Source of the DNA: Kribbella sandramycini
GTDB taxonomy: Bacteria; Actinomycetota; Actinomycetes; Propionibacteriales; Kribbellaceae
Direction: 5' to 3'
Length of the DNA: 64,000 nt
Assembly: GCF_013131805.1 (NCBI RefSeq)
Contig: NZ_JABJRC010000003.1
Coordinates: forward strand, 372,001 to 436,000
Shown: in pieces, positions 52,081 through 60,816 of the stretch
Layout of the letters: each line of letters begins with the position of its first letter
Numbering within the stretch: position 1 is the stretch's first letter
The notes under the pieces: model-generated
The model's input: only the letters and a program-made list of their open reading frames with translations
What the model was told of the DNA's origin: nothing
The model's database searches: none
Program-made: the position numbers and the translations under genes

Positions 52081-53447
52081 TGCGCGAGGTGCTGCTCCCG
52101 GACGGCGCGCCCGGGCGGCAGCCCGGCCGCGAGCTGGAGCGCCGCCTGCGGGAGGCGATCCGGTCCGGCCGGTTGCGCGCGGGCGAGCGGCTCCCGTCCA
52201 GCCGCGATCTGGCCGGGCAGTTCGGGATCGCCCGCGGGACGGCGGTCGCCGTCTACCGTCAGCTGGGCGCCGAGGGGTACGTCGTCTCCCAGCACGGCTC
52301 CGGCACGAAGGTGGCCGACAGCGTGGCGGAGCCCGCCGTACCGGCGGAGACCGGCCCAGCCCGCAGCTGGCGGTACGGGCTAGGCCCGGGACTGCCGTCA
52401 CTGGCCGCTTTCCCGCGCAGCGCGTGGCTCGCCGCGCTCCGGAAGGGCCTGGCCGATCTGGACGACGTCGAGCTCGGCTACCCGGATCCGGCTGGTCTGC
52501 TCCCGTTGCGCACCGAGCTGGCCGGCTACCTGGGTCGCGTCCGCGCGGTTGTCGCCGAGCCGTCCGATCTGGTGATCACCCATGGCACGTTCGACGCGCT
52601 CACCCTGCTCGCGGGCGCGCTGCAAGCACAGGGCCATCGCGAGATCGGGCTCGAAGACCCGGGCAGCCAGGAGCAGTACGAGCTGTTCGCCAACCGCGGT
52701 CTGACCGGCCGACCGATCCCGGTGGACGACGAGGGCATCCGGGTCGACGTCCTGACTCGAAGCTCGTGTCGTGCGGTGTTGATCACGCCCGCGCATCAGT
52801 ACCCGCTCGGCGTCAGTCTGAGCCCGGATCGCCGGCGCGCGCTGCTGCAGTGGGCGCGGAGTACCGACAGCTTGGTGATCGAGGACGACTACGACGCGGA
52901 GTACCGCTACGACCGCGCACCGGTCGGGGCCCTGCAGTCGATGGACCCTGATCACGTCGCCTACCTGGGCACGTTGAGCAAGACGCTGGCCCCGGCGTTG
53001 CGGCTCGGCTGGATGGTGCCGCCCGCCCGGCTGCTGACCGATCTGGTCCGGCGCAAGCGCCTCGACGACCGCGGCTGCGGCTCGGTCGAACAGGCCGCAC
53101 TGACCCGCTTCCTGTCCTCCGGGAGCTACGACCGGCACCTCCGCCGGACCCGCCTGCTCTACCGCGACCGCCGCGACGCCCTCCTCGAAGCCCTCGCCGC
53201 CGACCTCCCCGACTGGCGCCCGATCGGCATCGCGGCCGGCCTGCACGTCGTCCTCCAACTCCCCCCGGGCACCGACGACCGCGCCCTTACCGCCCGCCTC
53301 GCCGACCACGACATTCGCGTCGCCGCCCTCTCCCGCTACACCCACACCGGCCCCGCAACCCCCGGCCTGGTCCTCGGCTACGCGGGCCTCACCCCCGACC
53401 GGCTGCGGTCCGCGGTCCGCGCGATCGCCGTCCAGGCCGGGGGCTGA
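52059..53447 (+). CDS. MocR-family regulator (GntR winged helix fused to aminotransferase)
   Basis: 462 residues. Winged helix at about 20-90 (LPSSRDLAGQFGIARGTAVAVYRQL) joined to a fold-type I aminotransferase domain with the PLP lysine in GTLSKTLAPALRLGW. MocR proteins sense PLP or amino-group compounds. It reads divergently from an MFS gene and has symmetric boxes between. ATG 52059, leaderless, is preferred over TTG 52056. It converges on the secreted protein gene at 53458. Confidence 0.9.
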   Translation: MTDTWTTLREVLLPDGAPGRQPGRELERRLREAIRSGRLRAGERLPSSRDLAGQFGIARGTAVAVYRQLGAEGYVVSQHGSGTKVADSVAEPAVPAETGPARSWRYGLGPGLPSLAAFPRSAWLAALRKGLADLDDVELGYPDPAGLLPLRTELAGYLGRVRAVVAEPSDLVITHGTFDALTLLAGALQAQGHREIGLEDPGSQEQYELFANRGLTGRPIPVDDEGIRVDVLTRSSCRAVLITPAHQYPLGVSLSPDRRRALLQWARSTDSLVIEDDYDAEYRYDRAPVGALQSMDPDHVAYLGTLSKTLAPALRLGWMVPPARLLTDLVRRKRLDDRGCGSVEQAALTRFLSSGSYDRHLRRTRLLYRDRRDALLEALAADLPDWRPIGIAAGLHVVLQLPPGTDDRALTARLADHDIRVAALSRYTHTGPATPGLVLGYAGLTPDRLRSAVRAIAVQAGG

Positions 53448-53457
53448 GGCCACCCGC

Positions 53458-54069
53458 TCAGGCCGTGGTGATCTCCAAGCCCGCCGACGCGCCGGCGAAC
53501 TTCTTCCACTGGGTCTGGTCGTTCTCGTCGGCTGCCCGCAGAGCGAACGAGATGTGCGACTTACCGTTGAGCAACGCGTCCTGAATCGACTCGTGGACAG
53601 GTCCGTCGATGAACTGCAGGACGGGCTTCGGCTGACCGTTCCAGGCGCTGCCCTTGGCATCGCCGAGCCAGCGCCGCCAGGTCGCGCCGTCACTGGAGTT
53701 CTCCCAGGTCAGCGGATCCTTCGGGTCGAGGTCCCGGACCAGGAAGAGTTGCACCGGAGTCGCGGCGCCGGTCGGCGTGTGGAGCAACTGGATCGTGAAC
53801 TTGGCCGAGGTGATCGTCTGTCCGGCGAGCGCCGCGATCGGCACCCGGAAGAACGAGCGCCAGAGGCCGGAATCACCCCACGGCCGGCCGACCAGCGCCT
53901 CCCCCTGCGTGCGTCCCCAGTACGACTCGCGCGCCCACGTCCTCGCCGTGTACGTCCAGGCATCGACGGGATAGAACGTCGCCGCGCGCGCGGGCAGTGT
54001 GATCGCGAACGGCGCGGCCGCCGCAGCCGCCGCGATACCGAGCACAGAACGACGAGAAAGCTGTGACAT
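53458..54069 (-). CDS. Tat-exported DNRLRE-like beta-sandwich protein, copy 2
   Basis: 203 residues. A Tat-type signal (SRRSVLGIAAAA, cleavage near ARA, about residue 29) leads to a beta-sandwich domain with W-SFFRVPIAALAGQTITSAKFTIQL, the sFx-F-L-x-A-L-L pattern of DNRLRE/CBM96-like domains. AAAGGA precedes ATG 54069. It is a paralogue of the next gene. Possibly a carbohydrate- or surface-binding module; no catalytic domain is attached. Confidence 0.72.
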   Translation of the reverse strand: MSQLSRRSVLGIAAAAAAAPFAITLPARAATFYPVDAWTYTARTWARESYWGRTQGEALVGRPWGDSGLWRSFFRVPIAALAGQTITSAKFTIQLLHTPTGAATPVQLFLVRDLDPKDPLTWENSSDGATWRRWLGDAKGSAWNGQPKPVLQFIDGPVHESIQDALLNGKSHISFALRAADENDQTQWKKFAGASAGLEITTA

Positions 54070-54156
54070 GACGGAGTCCTTTGATTGTGAGGTGGCCACA
54101 CCGTGACACCTGAAAACCCCGAACAACAGCTTTTCGAGTCGCCTTGAATGGTCTCC

Positions 54157-54762
54157 TCAGGCGGTGGTGACAACGAGGGCGGCGGTGGCGGGGGCGAAGG
54201 ATTTGCCGTGGTACCTGTTCCACTCGTCAGGGGCGCGGAGGCCGAGGGAGATGTACGGCGACCGCGCGGTCGCGGCAGCCTGGACCTGCTCCCGGACGGC
54301 ATCGGCCTCGAAGCGGAGGACCGGCCGCGGCGGGGTGCCGTGCGCCGTCGCGGACAAGGTGTCGAGGTGCCGCCGCCAGGTGTTCTCATCACTGGAGTCC
54401 GCCCAGCTGATCGGCTCTGCGGGATCCAGGTCGCGGAGGCCGAAGAGGTAGACCGGGTACGGAGTGGAGCTGACCGTCGAGACCAGCTGGATCGTGAACG
54501 CGGCCGCGGAGATCGTCTGCCCGGCCAGCCCGGCGATCGGCATCCGGAAGAACGACCGGCAGCTACGGTGCCCGACGTTCTCGGCCCCGACTTGTGCCAG
54601 CGGACCGTGGTTCCAGAGGCCCACCGGGTAGTTCTGCATGATGAAGCCCCAGTTGTCGAGTGGGTACCTGGTCGCCGCCCGGGCGGGGAGGGTGGCGGCA
54701 AGTGGCGCGACGGCCGCCGCGGCGGCGATGCCGAGTACGGAGCGGCGGGTGAGTTGGCTCAT
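54157..54762 (-). CDS. Tat-exported DNRLRE-like beta-sandwich protein, copy 1
   Basis: 201 residues. The Tat signal (TRRSVLGIAAAAA) is almost identical to that of its downstream neighbour, and the domain carries the matching SFFRMPIAGLAGQTISAAAFTIQL and YLFGLRDLDPAEPISW segments. The C-terminal halves have diverged. The two genes arose by tandem duplication. Function unknown. Confidence 0.72.
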   Translation of the reverse strand: MSQLTRRSVLGIAAAAAVAPLAATLPARAATRYPLDNWGFIMQNYPVGLWNHGPLAQVGAENVGHRSCRSFFRMPIAGLAGQTISAAAFTIQLVSTVSSTPYPVYLFGLRDLDPAEPISWADSSDENTWRRHLDTLSATAHGTPPRPVLRFEADAVREQVQAAATARSPYISLGLRAPDEWNRYHGKSFAPATAALVVTTA

Positions 54763-54847
54763 CGGGTGTCCCTTCGTCGGGTGAGTGGGGGAAACCGTTC
54801 CAGCCGGCCGCTCCGCGCAGAAGCTGTTCGAGGCCGTTCAAATGGCC

Positions 54848-56215
54848 TCAGGTGCGGGCTGTGCGGCGGGCTACCTGGACGCCGATCAGGGCGAGGACGG
54901 CGGGGACGCCGAAGGCGACCAGGTAGGCGGTGAGGGGGGAGTGCGGCTCGAGGGCGGCGAAGAGGGAGCCGCCGATGGCCAGGACTGTTGCTGTGGACAA
55001 CGAGTCGCTGAGTTGCAGGGCGGAGCTGTTGGCGCCTTGCTGGTCGCGTTCGGAGTATTCGAGGACGAGGACGGACAAGGTCGGGAAGACCGTGCCCATG
55101 CCGAAGCCGGCCAGGCCCCAGCCGAGGATGCCGATCGCGACCGGAACCTGCGGGCTGAGGGTGAGGACGGCGATGCCGATCCCGAGGACGAGCGCGATCA
55201 TGCCGATCTGCAGGAAGGCGGAGGCGTCGAGGCGGTGGTTCGGCCGGCCGCGCCACCAGGAGGCGAGCACCCAGCTCAGCCCGCTGATCGTCAGCACCAG
55301 ACCGGCGACCGCCGGGGACAGCCCGCGTTCGCGAGTCAGCATCAGCGGCAGGAACACCTCTGCGCCGAACCCGGCCGCCGCGACGAGCCCCCGCAAGGCG
55401 ATCACCGCCGGCAGACCCCGGCGGACGGTGAACGTCCCGCGCGGCAACAGCTTCGGCGCGAACCCGGCGATCCCGGCCAGGCCGATCAACAGCAGTACGA
55501 CCTGAAGGACGCCGTGCTGCTGACCGCCGAAGTGCAGGACGCCGACGCCGACCGCGGCCGCCGTGGCCCACAGCGCGCGCTTGTCCCAGAGCCGACCGGG
55601 GCGGACGTCGTACGCGTCGCCGCGGGCCAGCCCGGGGCGCATCACGAACGCGGCTGGGATCGCGAGCAGCGGGACGGCGAGGAAGACGATCCGCCAATTG
55701 GTGTGTTCGACGATCAGCCCGGCGATCCCGGGGCCGACGAGGGCCGGGATCGCCCAGCCGGCGGCGAAACCGGCGAAGATCCGCGGGCGGAGCTCCGCCG
55801 GGTAGAACTGTCCGACGACGACGTACAGGGCCACGGTCAGCAGGCCGGAGCCGAAGCCCTGGATGATCCGGCCGGCGACCAGCACCTCCATCGACGGCGC
55901 GAGCCCGGCGACGACCAGCCCGCCGAGGAACCACGCCGTCCCGTGCCAGAGCGGGCGGGTCGGCCCGCGCAGGTCGCTCCAGGTGCCGGAGACGACCATC
56001 CCGACCACGCCGGAGGCGAGCGCGCCGCCGAACGCGAGCGCGTACAGGTACAGGCCGTCGAGCGCCTGCGCGACGGTCGGCATCGCGGTCGTCACGGCCA
56101 GGTTCTCGAACGCGACGAGCGTGATCAGCGCGATCATGCCGATCGTCAGCGCCCGGTACCGCGGCGCGAGCACTCCGGCGCGCTGATCCGGTCGGGGTTC
56201 GGCTGTCGTAGTCAT
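54848..56215 (-). CDS. MFS drug exporter (DHA2-like)
   Basis: 455 residues with about fourteen hydrophobic segments and the RIIQGFGSGLLTVALYVVVG region typical of EmrB/QacA-type exporters. The N-terminus starts MTTTAEPRPDQ at 56215. A 20-bp near-perfect palindrome lies 15 bases upstream, which implies repression by an unlinked regulator. Confidence 0.85.
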   Translation of the reverse strand: MTTTAEPRPDQRAGVLAPRYRALTIGMIALITLVAFENLAVTTAMPTVAQALDGLYLYALAFGGALASGVVGMVVSGTWSDLRGPTRPLWHGTAWFLGGLVVAGLAPSMEVLVAGRIIQGFGSGLLTVALYVVVGQFYPAELRPRIFAGFAAGWAIPALVGPGIAGLIVEHTNWRIVFLAVPLLAIPAAFVMRPGLARGDAYDVRPGRLWDKRALWATAAAVGVGVLHFGGQQHGVLQVVLLLIGLAGIAGFAPKLLPRGTFTVRRGLPAVIALRGLVAAAGFGAEVFLPLMLTRERGLSPAVAGLVLTISGLSWVLASWWRGRPNHRLDASAFLQIGMIALVLGIGIAVLTLSPQVPVAIGILGWGLAGFGMGTVFPTLSVLVLEYSERDQQGANSSALQLSDSLSTATVLAIGGSLFAALEPHSPLTAYLVAFGVPAVLALIGVQVARRTART

Positions 56216-56230
56216 GCCGAACACCTTCGG

Positions 56231-56250
56231 ACTTAAAGCGCGCTTGAAGT
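56231..56250. promoter_or_regulatory. 20-bp palindrome upstream of the MFS exporter
   Basis: ACTTAAAGCGCGCTTGAAGT has nine of ten symmetric pairs. It sits between the MFS start and the stop of the DUF1304 gene, a space of only 38 bases, so it must overlap the promoter. TetR- or MarR-type factors bind sites of this form. Confidence 0.6.
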
Positions 56251-56253
56251 CAA

Positions 56254-56622
56254 CTACAGGACGGCGGCCAGCACGATCGCGGCCAGCGGGGGCAGCGCCT
56301 GGGTGGCCGCGGCCTGGACCATCCGGCGGTCGGAGGCGACCAGGACGAGGCCGGCGCCGGCCATACACGCGCAGCTGAACAGCGCGATCGCGTGGCCCTT
56401 GTCACCGCCCACGACCAGCCCGCCGAGCGCGCCGGCCGCCAGGAACAGGTTGTAGAAGCCCTGATTGAACGCCCACGGCTTGGCGACGGCCGCTTCGGCG
56501 TCGTCCTTGACCAGAAAGCGCCGGTACGTGCTCGGCTTGCGGAACAGCAGGCTCTCCATGACGAAGATCGCGACATGGAACAGACCGGCGACGACGACGA
56601 AGACCTGTGCGACGACACTCAT
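56254..56622 (-). CDS. DUF1304 family membrane protein
   Basis: 122 residues, four membrane helices. The FHVAIFVMESLLF start and NQGFYNLFLAAGALGG region are typical of DUF1304. Function unknown. ATG 56622 overlaps the stop of the phosphotriesterase-like gene (ATGA). Confidence 0.83.
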   Translation of the reverse strand: MSVVAQVFVVVAGLFHVAIFVMESLLFRKPSTYRRFLVKDDAEAAVAKPWAFNQGFYNLFLAAGALGGLVVGGDKGHAIALFSCACMAGAGLVLVASDRRMVQAAATQALPPLAAIVLAAVL

Positions 56623-57512
56623 GCCGGAACCGTACCGCGCTCGGCCCACCGGAACGCCCGCGCCGGGTTGTCGCGGAAGATCGCGTCGGCGGCCGCCGCG
56701 CCGAACTCCCGGATGATCCGCGGCCGGAGCCGGGCCAGCAGATACCTCATCCCGAGGCCGTCCACGCGCGCCTGGGCGGTCGTCGTGTCGCCGCCGAGCA
56801 ACAGCCGATCGCCGTACCCGGCATCGATCAACGCGCCGAGACAGTCGAGCAGCCACGGGTCGGTCGCGTGGTTGGCCCGCGACGGCCCATCGAAAGCGAG
56901 CCAGGCGCCCTGCTTCGCGAGCTCGAGATGCGCGCGCCGATCCGGGAACCGGTTGAGATGCCCGAGCAACACACTCGCCGGCGGTACGCCGAGGCGCGTG
57001 AGCAGCTCGAGGACGTCGTCCGCAGCAGTCCCCAACTCATGGTGGACCGCGATCGGCGCCCCGGTCGCAAGCTGCGCCTCAGCAGCCGCAGCCAGCACGA
57101 ACCGCGCATGCGCATCCAGCCCGTGAAACGCACCCGCCACCTTGATCAACCCAGCCCGCGCCGTACTGGCGCCGATCCCAACAGTCAGCTCACGATGAAA
57201 CGTCTCCGCCAGCTTCGGCCACTCTGCGCCCTCCGGGTAATGCTCAGCCCGGTGCAAACCAGTTGCCGCAACCAACGAAACCCCGGTCCGCCGCGAGATC
57301 TCCACCAGCGCGTCGGCCCGCCGCCCCAACCCGTACGGCGTCCACTGCACAACCGCCGCACCCCCGAGCGCCTTGAACTCGACCACCGCGTCGAGCGCCG
57401 CGCCTTCGTCGTCCAGCTCCTGCCCAGCCAGCCGCGCCGAGCGGAAGAACAGGTGATCGTGCGAGTCGGTGACGCCGAGCTGGTCGACGTCACCGAGCAC
57501 CGTCCGGATCAT
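56619..57512 (-). CDS. Phosphotriesterase-family hydrolase
   Basis: 297 residues of the amidohydrolase barrel. HDH in DSHDHLFF, the carbamylated lysine in LIKVAG, histidines in VHHELG and GHLNR, and D in GGDTTTAQ are the metal and catalytic set of phosphotriesterase-like lactonases. Most members hydrolyse lactones or esters. It leads a pair with DUF1304 and follows the helicase gene by 3 bases. Confidence 0.83.
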   Translation of the reverse strand: MIRTVLGDVDQLGVTDSHDHLFFRSARLAGQELDDEGAALDAVVEFKALGGAAVVQWTPYGLGRRADALVEISRRTGVSLVAATGLHRAEHYPEGAEWPKLAETFHRELTVGIGASTARAGLIKVAGAFHGLDAHARFVLAAAAEAQLATGAPIAVHHELGTAADDVLELLTRLGVPPASVLLGHLNRFPDRRAHLELAKQGAWLAFDGPSRANHATDPWLLDCLGALIDAGYGDRLLLGGDTTTAQARVDGLGMRYLLARLRPRIIREFGAAAADAIFRDNPARAFRWAERGTVPA

Positions 57513-57515
57513 GCG

Positions 57516-59069
57516 TCAGGCTGCTTGTTTGCGGGGGCCTCGGCGGCGGCCGCGGGAGCGGGCGCGAGCCGGCTGGTCCGAGGTGGTTGCGCGGGGGCCG
57601 GCCGGCTGGGTGGTCGACTGGGCGGCTGGGCGACCACGACCGCCGCGGCCGCGTCTCGGCGTCCGGGTGGCGGTTTCGGACTGGGCGGGCTTGGGGGCGG
57701 GCGCGACGTAGGTGCGCTCGCCGGGGGCCAGCTGGGTCAGGAGGGGGTCACCCGCGGTCAGCTTGGTGGTTTTGGGGGTGATGCCGGCTTTGCGGGTCAG
57801 GTCGCGGACGTCACGGACCTGGTCGTCGGTCATCAGCGTGATGACGGTGCCCTCAGCGCCGGCCCGGGCCGTGCGGCCGGAGCGGTGCAGGTAGGCCTTG
57901 TGCTCGACCGGCGGGTCGGCGTGGATGACGAGCGTGACGTCATCGACGTGAATACCGCGGGCGGCGATATCGGTGGCGACCAGCGTCTTCGCCGTCCCGG
58001 CGGCGAAGGCCTCCAGGTTCCGCGTGCGGGCGCCCTGGGACAGGTTGCCGTGCAGCTCGACGGCGGGCACACCCTGGGCGATCAGCTTCTTGGTGAGCGC
58101 CTTCGCGCCGTACTTCGTCCGCGTGAAGACCAGCGAACGACCAGGCGCCGCGGTCAGGTCGACCAGCACGGGCAACCGGCTGTCCGACTGGACGTGCAGC
58201 ACGTGGTGCGTCATCTTCGACACCGGCGACTGCGCCGAGTCGACGCTGTGCGTGACGGGCTTGGTCATGAAGCGCTGGACGAGGACGTCGACGCCGGCAT
58301 CCAGCGTGGCGGAGAACAGCAGCCGCTGCGCGGTCGCCGGCGTCGCCTCGAGGATCCGCCGGACGGCGGGCAGGAAGCCGAGGTCGGCCATGTGGTCGGC
58401 CTCGTCGAGCACGGTGATCTCGACCGCGTCGAGATTCAGGTTGCCGGCCTTGAGGTGGTCCTCCAGGCGGCCAGGGCAGGCGACGACGATGTCGACGCCC
58501 TTCCGCAGCCCGCTGGTCTGCGGGCCGTGGCCGACGCCGCCGAAGATCGTCATCGTGCGCAGGCCGAGCGCGTCGGCCAGCGGCGTGATCGAGGCCTGGA
58601 TCTGGGTGGCGAGCTCACGGGTCGGCGCCAGGATCAGCGCGCGCGGCTGCTTCGGCCGCCGCGGGTGACCGCTGGTCGCCAACCGGGCCAGCACCGGCAG
58701 CACGAAGGCGTACGTCTTGCCGGAGCCCGTCCGGCCGCGGCCGAGAACGTCCTTACCGGCCAGCGAATCCGGCAGCGTGGCCGCCTGGATCGGGAACGGT
58801 TTGGTGACGCCGGTCGCGGCGAGGGCGGCGGCCAGCGCGGCCGGGACGCCGAGCGCGTCGAAGGTCAGGTCGTCCGGAATCTCCAGCGGGACGACGGCGT
58901 CGTACTCGGCCGTGACCGCACCGTTGCTCTGAGCAACATTACCGGCCGGCTTCTTGGCAGCCGGACGGCGGCGCCGCGGGCGGGCCGAGGCGGACCGGTT
59001 CGGGGTGGAGCCGTTCGAGGTGGTTCTGGGCGTGGTGGAAGCTTGCGTAGAAGGGCGGCGGGCCGCCAT
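57516..59069 (-). CDS. DEAD-box RNA helicase
   Basis: 517 residues. Q motif (KPFPIQ), GRTGSGKT, PTRELA, DEAD (LDEADHM), SAT and HRSGRTARAG are all present. Both ends are basic and low complexity; the C-terminal RGRGGRGR and RSRGRRRGPR tail should bind RNA. Homologues help ribosome assembly and cold adaptation. A leader of about 170 bases separates it from the divergent DinB-fold gene. Confidence 0.92.
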   Translation of the reverse strand: MAARRPSTQASTTPRTTSNGSTPNRSASARPRRRRPAAKKPAGNVAQSNGAVTAEYDAVVPLEIPDDLTFDALGVPAALAAALAATGVTKPFPIQAATLPDSLAGKDVLGRGRTGSGKTYAFVLPVLARLATSGHPRRPKQPRALILAPTRELATQIQASITPLADALGLRTMTIFGGVGHGPQTSGLRKGVDIVVACPGRLEDHLKAGNLNLDAVEITVLDEADHMADLGFLPAVRRILEATPATAQRLLFSATLDAGVDVLVQRFMTKPVTHSVDSAQSPVSKMTHHVLHVQSDSRLPVLVDLTAAPGRSLVFTRTKYGAKALTKKLIAQGVPAVELHGNLSQGARTRNLEAFAAGTAKTLVATDIAARGIHVDDVTLVIHADPPVEHKAYLHRSGRTARAGAEGTVITLMTDDQVRDVRDLTRKAGITPKTTKLTAGDPLLTQLAPGERTYVAPAPKPAQSETATRTPRRGRGGRGRPAAQSTTQPAGPRATTSDQPARARSRGRRRGPRKQAA

Positions 59070-59234
59070 AGGTACTCCAAAAATCGTGGGGTCGTCCTGC
59101 CCGGCGCGGCCGTCATCGGCCGCGGCGCGTGGGGGTCGACTGCGAGCACCTCTGTCACAGAGTGCTCCGGGCCCGAGGCAGAACTGGGCGGGCCGTCACC
59201 ATCAGTGTACGTCACACCAGGTCCGGACCTCGAC

Positions 59235-59240
59235 TAGATT
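59235..59240 (+). promoter_or_regulatory. Leaderless-type -10 box (TAGATT)
   Basis: TAGATT ends 7 bases before GTG 59248; no Shine-Dalgarno sequence is present. Confidence 0.45.
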
Positions 59241-59247
59241 CCGTGCC

Positions 59248-59748
59248 GTGACCCGAATCGACCCACCCACGGCGGCGTCCGAACGCGAGTTGCTGCAGGG
59301 CTTTCTCGACTTCCACCGGCAGACCCTGCTGCTCAAACTCGCCGATCTGAGCGCGGAGCAGCTGACCCTGCGCAGCGCCGAGCCGTCGACGATGTCCCTC
59401 CTCGGCCTGGTGCGACATCTCACCGAAGTCGAGCGCTACTGGTTCCAGGCCTGCCTGGACGGCCGCGCGGCGCCACCCGTGTTCTGGACCGACGAACACC
59501 CCGACGGCGACTTCGATCTGGCGACGGCCGAGCATGCCGTCCAGGATCTCGACGACTATCGGGCCATCGTCCGCGTCTCGGACGAGCTGGCGGCGCAGTA
59601 CGAGCTGGATGCGACGTTCCGGCGTCCGCGTCGGGAGGGCGAGTACAGCCTGCGCTACCTCTACATCCACCTGATCGAGGAGTACGCGCGACACAACGGG
59701 CACGCCGACCTGCTGCGAGAGCGGATCGACGGACAGACCGGCGAGTAG
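59248..59748 (+). CDS. DinB-fold protein (DUF664 type)
   Basis: 166 residues. HLTEVERYWFQ and IHLIEEYARHNGHADLLRE hold the metal-type histidines of the DUF664 family. It resembles the protein at 24906. Probably a mycothiol-dependent enzyme. It stops 1 base before the convergent TetR gene ends. Confidence 0.83.
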   Translation: MTRIDPPTAASERELLQGFLDFHRQTLLLKLADLSAEQLTLRSAEPSTMSLLGLVRHLTEVERYWFQACLDGRAAPPVFWTDEHPDGDFDLATAEHAVQDLDDYRAIVRVSDELAAQYELDATFRRPRREGEYSLRYLYIHLIEEYARHNGHADLLRERIDGQTGE

Positions 59749-59749
59749 C

Positions 59750-60436
59750 TCAGGGCTTGATGGCCCGGATCAACCCGACGACGTCGTTGACGACACCGCG
59801 GACGCCGGGGATCCGGGTCAGCCGCAGCAGCCGATCGACCAGCGGAACGGACCGGTCGATCAACGTCTTGGTGCGCTGCAGCTCGTCGCTGTCGTCGTGC
59901 ACCCAGAACAGCACCACACCCATCTGCAGCAGCCACAACAGCTCCGGCAGCTCCTTCGCCAGCTCGGGCGCGAGTTTGAGATCCGAGCCCTCGACCAGGC
60001 GGCGGAAGATCTCGACACTTGCCTCCCGAGCGGGCTGCGACTCGGTGCTGAACGGCGACAACGGGCTCTTCGGATCCGCCGCCGTCTTGAAGAACGTCCC
60101 GGCGAACTCGTGGTACGGCGCCGAGACGTCCAGCCAGGTGTGCAGGACGCCGGTCAGCCGGACGACGAACGACTTTTCGCCGGCCAGGATCGTTTCGACC
60201 GCATCCCGGTGCTGCTCCTGCAGGTGGTCGTAGTACGCCTGCATGAGGTGGTCTTTGGAGCTGTAGTAGTAGTACGCGTTGCCGACCGAGACCCCCGCCT
60301 CGGTCGCGATCGCCCGCATCGTCGTCTTCGCGTACCCCTGCTCGCGGAACAGCCGCAGCGCAGTCGACAGGATCAGCTCCCGGGTCTGCTCACCTTTGGT
60401 GGTCGCACTGTCCGTCACATCCGTCAGCGTAGTCAC
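59750..60436 (-). CDS. TetR-family regulator
   Basis: 228 residues, helix-turn-helix at about 25-65 (MRAIATEAGVSVGNAYYYYSSK) and a helical ligand-binding domain. The GTG at 60436 overlaps the DUF393 gene by 47 bases; an internal GTG at 60418 would shorten the overlap. As the third gene of a minus-strand operon with two operator palindromes at its head, it is most likely an autorepressor. Confidence 0.85.
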   Translation of the reverse strand: MTTLTDVTDSATTKGEQTRELILSTALRLFREQGYAKTTMRAIATEAGVSVGNAYYYYSSKDHLMQAYYDHLQEQHRDAVETILAGEKSFVVRLTGVLHTWLDVSAPYHEFAGTFFKTAADPKSPLSPFSTESQPAREASVEIFRRLVEGSDLKLAPELAKELPELLWLLQMGVVLFWVHDDSDELQRTKTLIDRSVPLVDRLLRLTRIPGVRGVVNDVVGLIRAIKP

Positions 60437-60812
60437 CCCCGGACCGGTCGACGGTGAAGTGCCGTAGGCCGGCCGCCGCGAGCACCATCGCCCGCACCAC
60501 CGGCTGCATCCCCGGCCGGGTCAGCCGGATCGCCGTCTGCCGGTGGTCGCGCGTGGCCCACAGGCAGATGATCCAGGCCCGGTCACCGATGTAGACCGAG
60601 CCGTCGTCCGCGACCACAGTCACGTCGCGCAGCGTCGCCTCGTGGTTGAGCTGGGGGTAGAGCCTCCGCGCGTACGCCGACCCCGCCGCGACGAACCGCA
60701 TTCGCACCACCCCGTCCGGGCCACCGCGCCCCGGCGCCTGCACCGCCAGCCAACTCCGGAACCTGCGGCACAGGCCGCAGTCCGCGTCGTACAACACCGT
60801 CAGCTCGCGCAT
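60390..60812 (-). CDS. DUF393 thioredoxin-like CxxC protein
   Basis: 140 residues. VLYDADCGLCRRF carries the CxxC of DUF393 proteins, thiol-disulfide-like. The redox partner is unknown. It lies 4 bases after the membrane-protein gene and overlaps the TetR gene by 47 bases; a stop earlier than 60390 is not present in frame. Confidence 0.8.
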   Translation of the reverse strand: MRELTVLYDADCGLCRRFRSWLAVQAPGRGGPDGVVRMRFVAAGSAYARRLYPQLNHEATLRDVTVVADDGSVYIGDRAWIICLWATRDHRQTAIRLTRPGMQPVVRAMVLAAAGLRHFTVDRSGGDYADGCDGQCDHQR

Positions 60813-60816
60813 TGGC

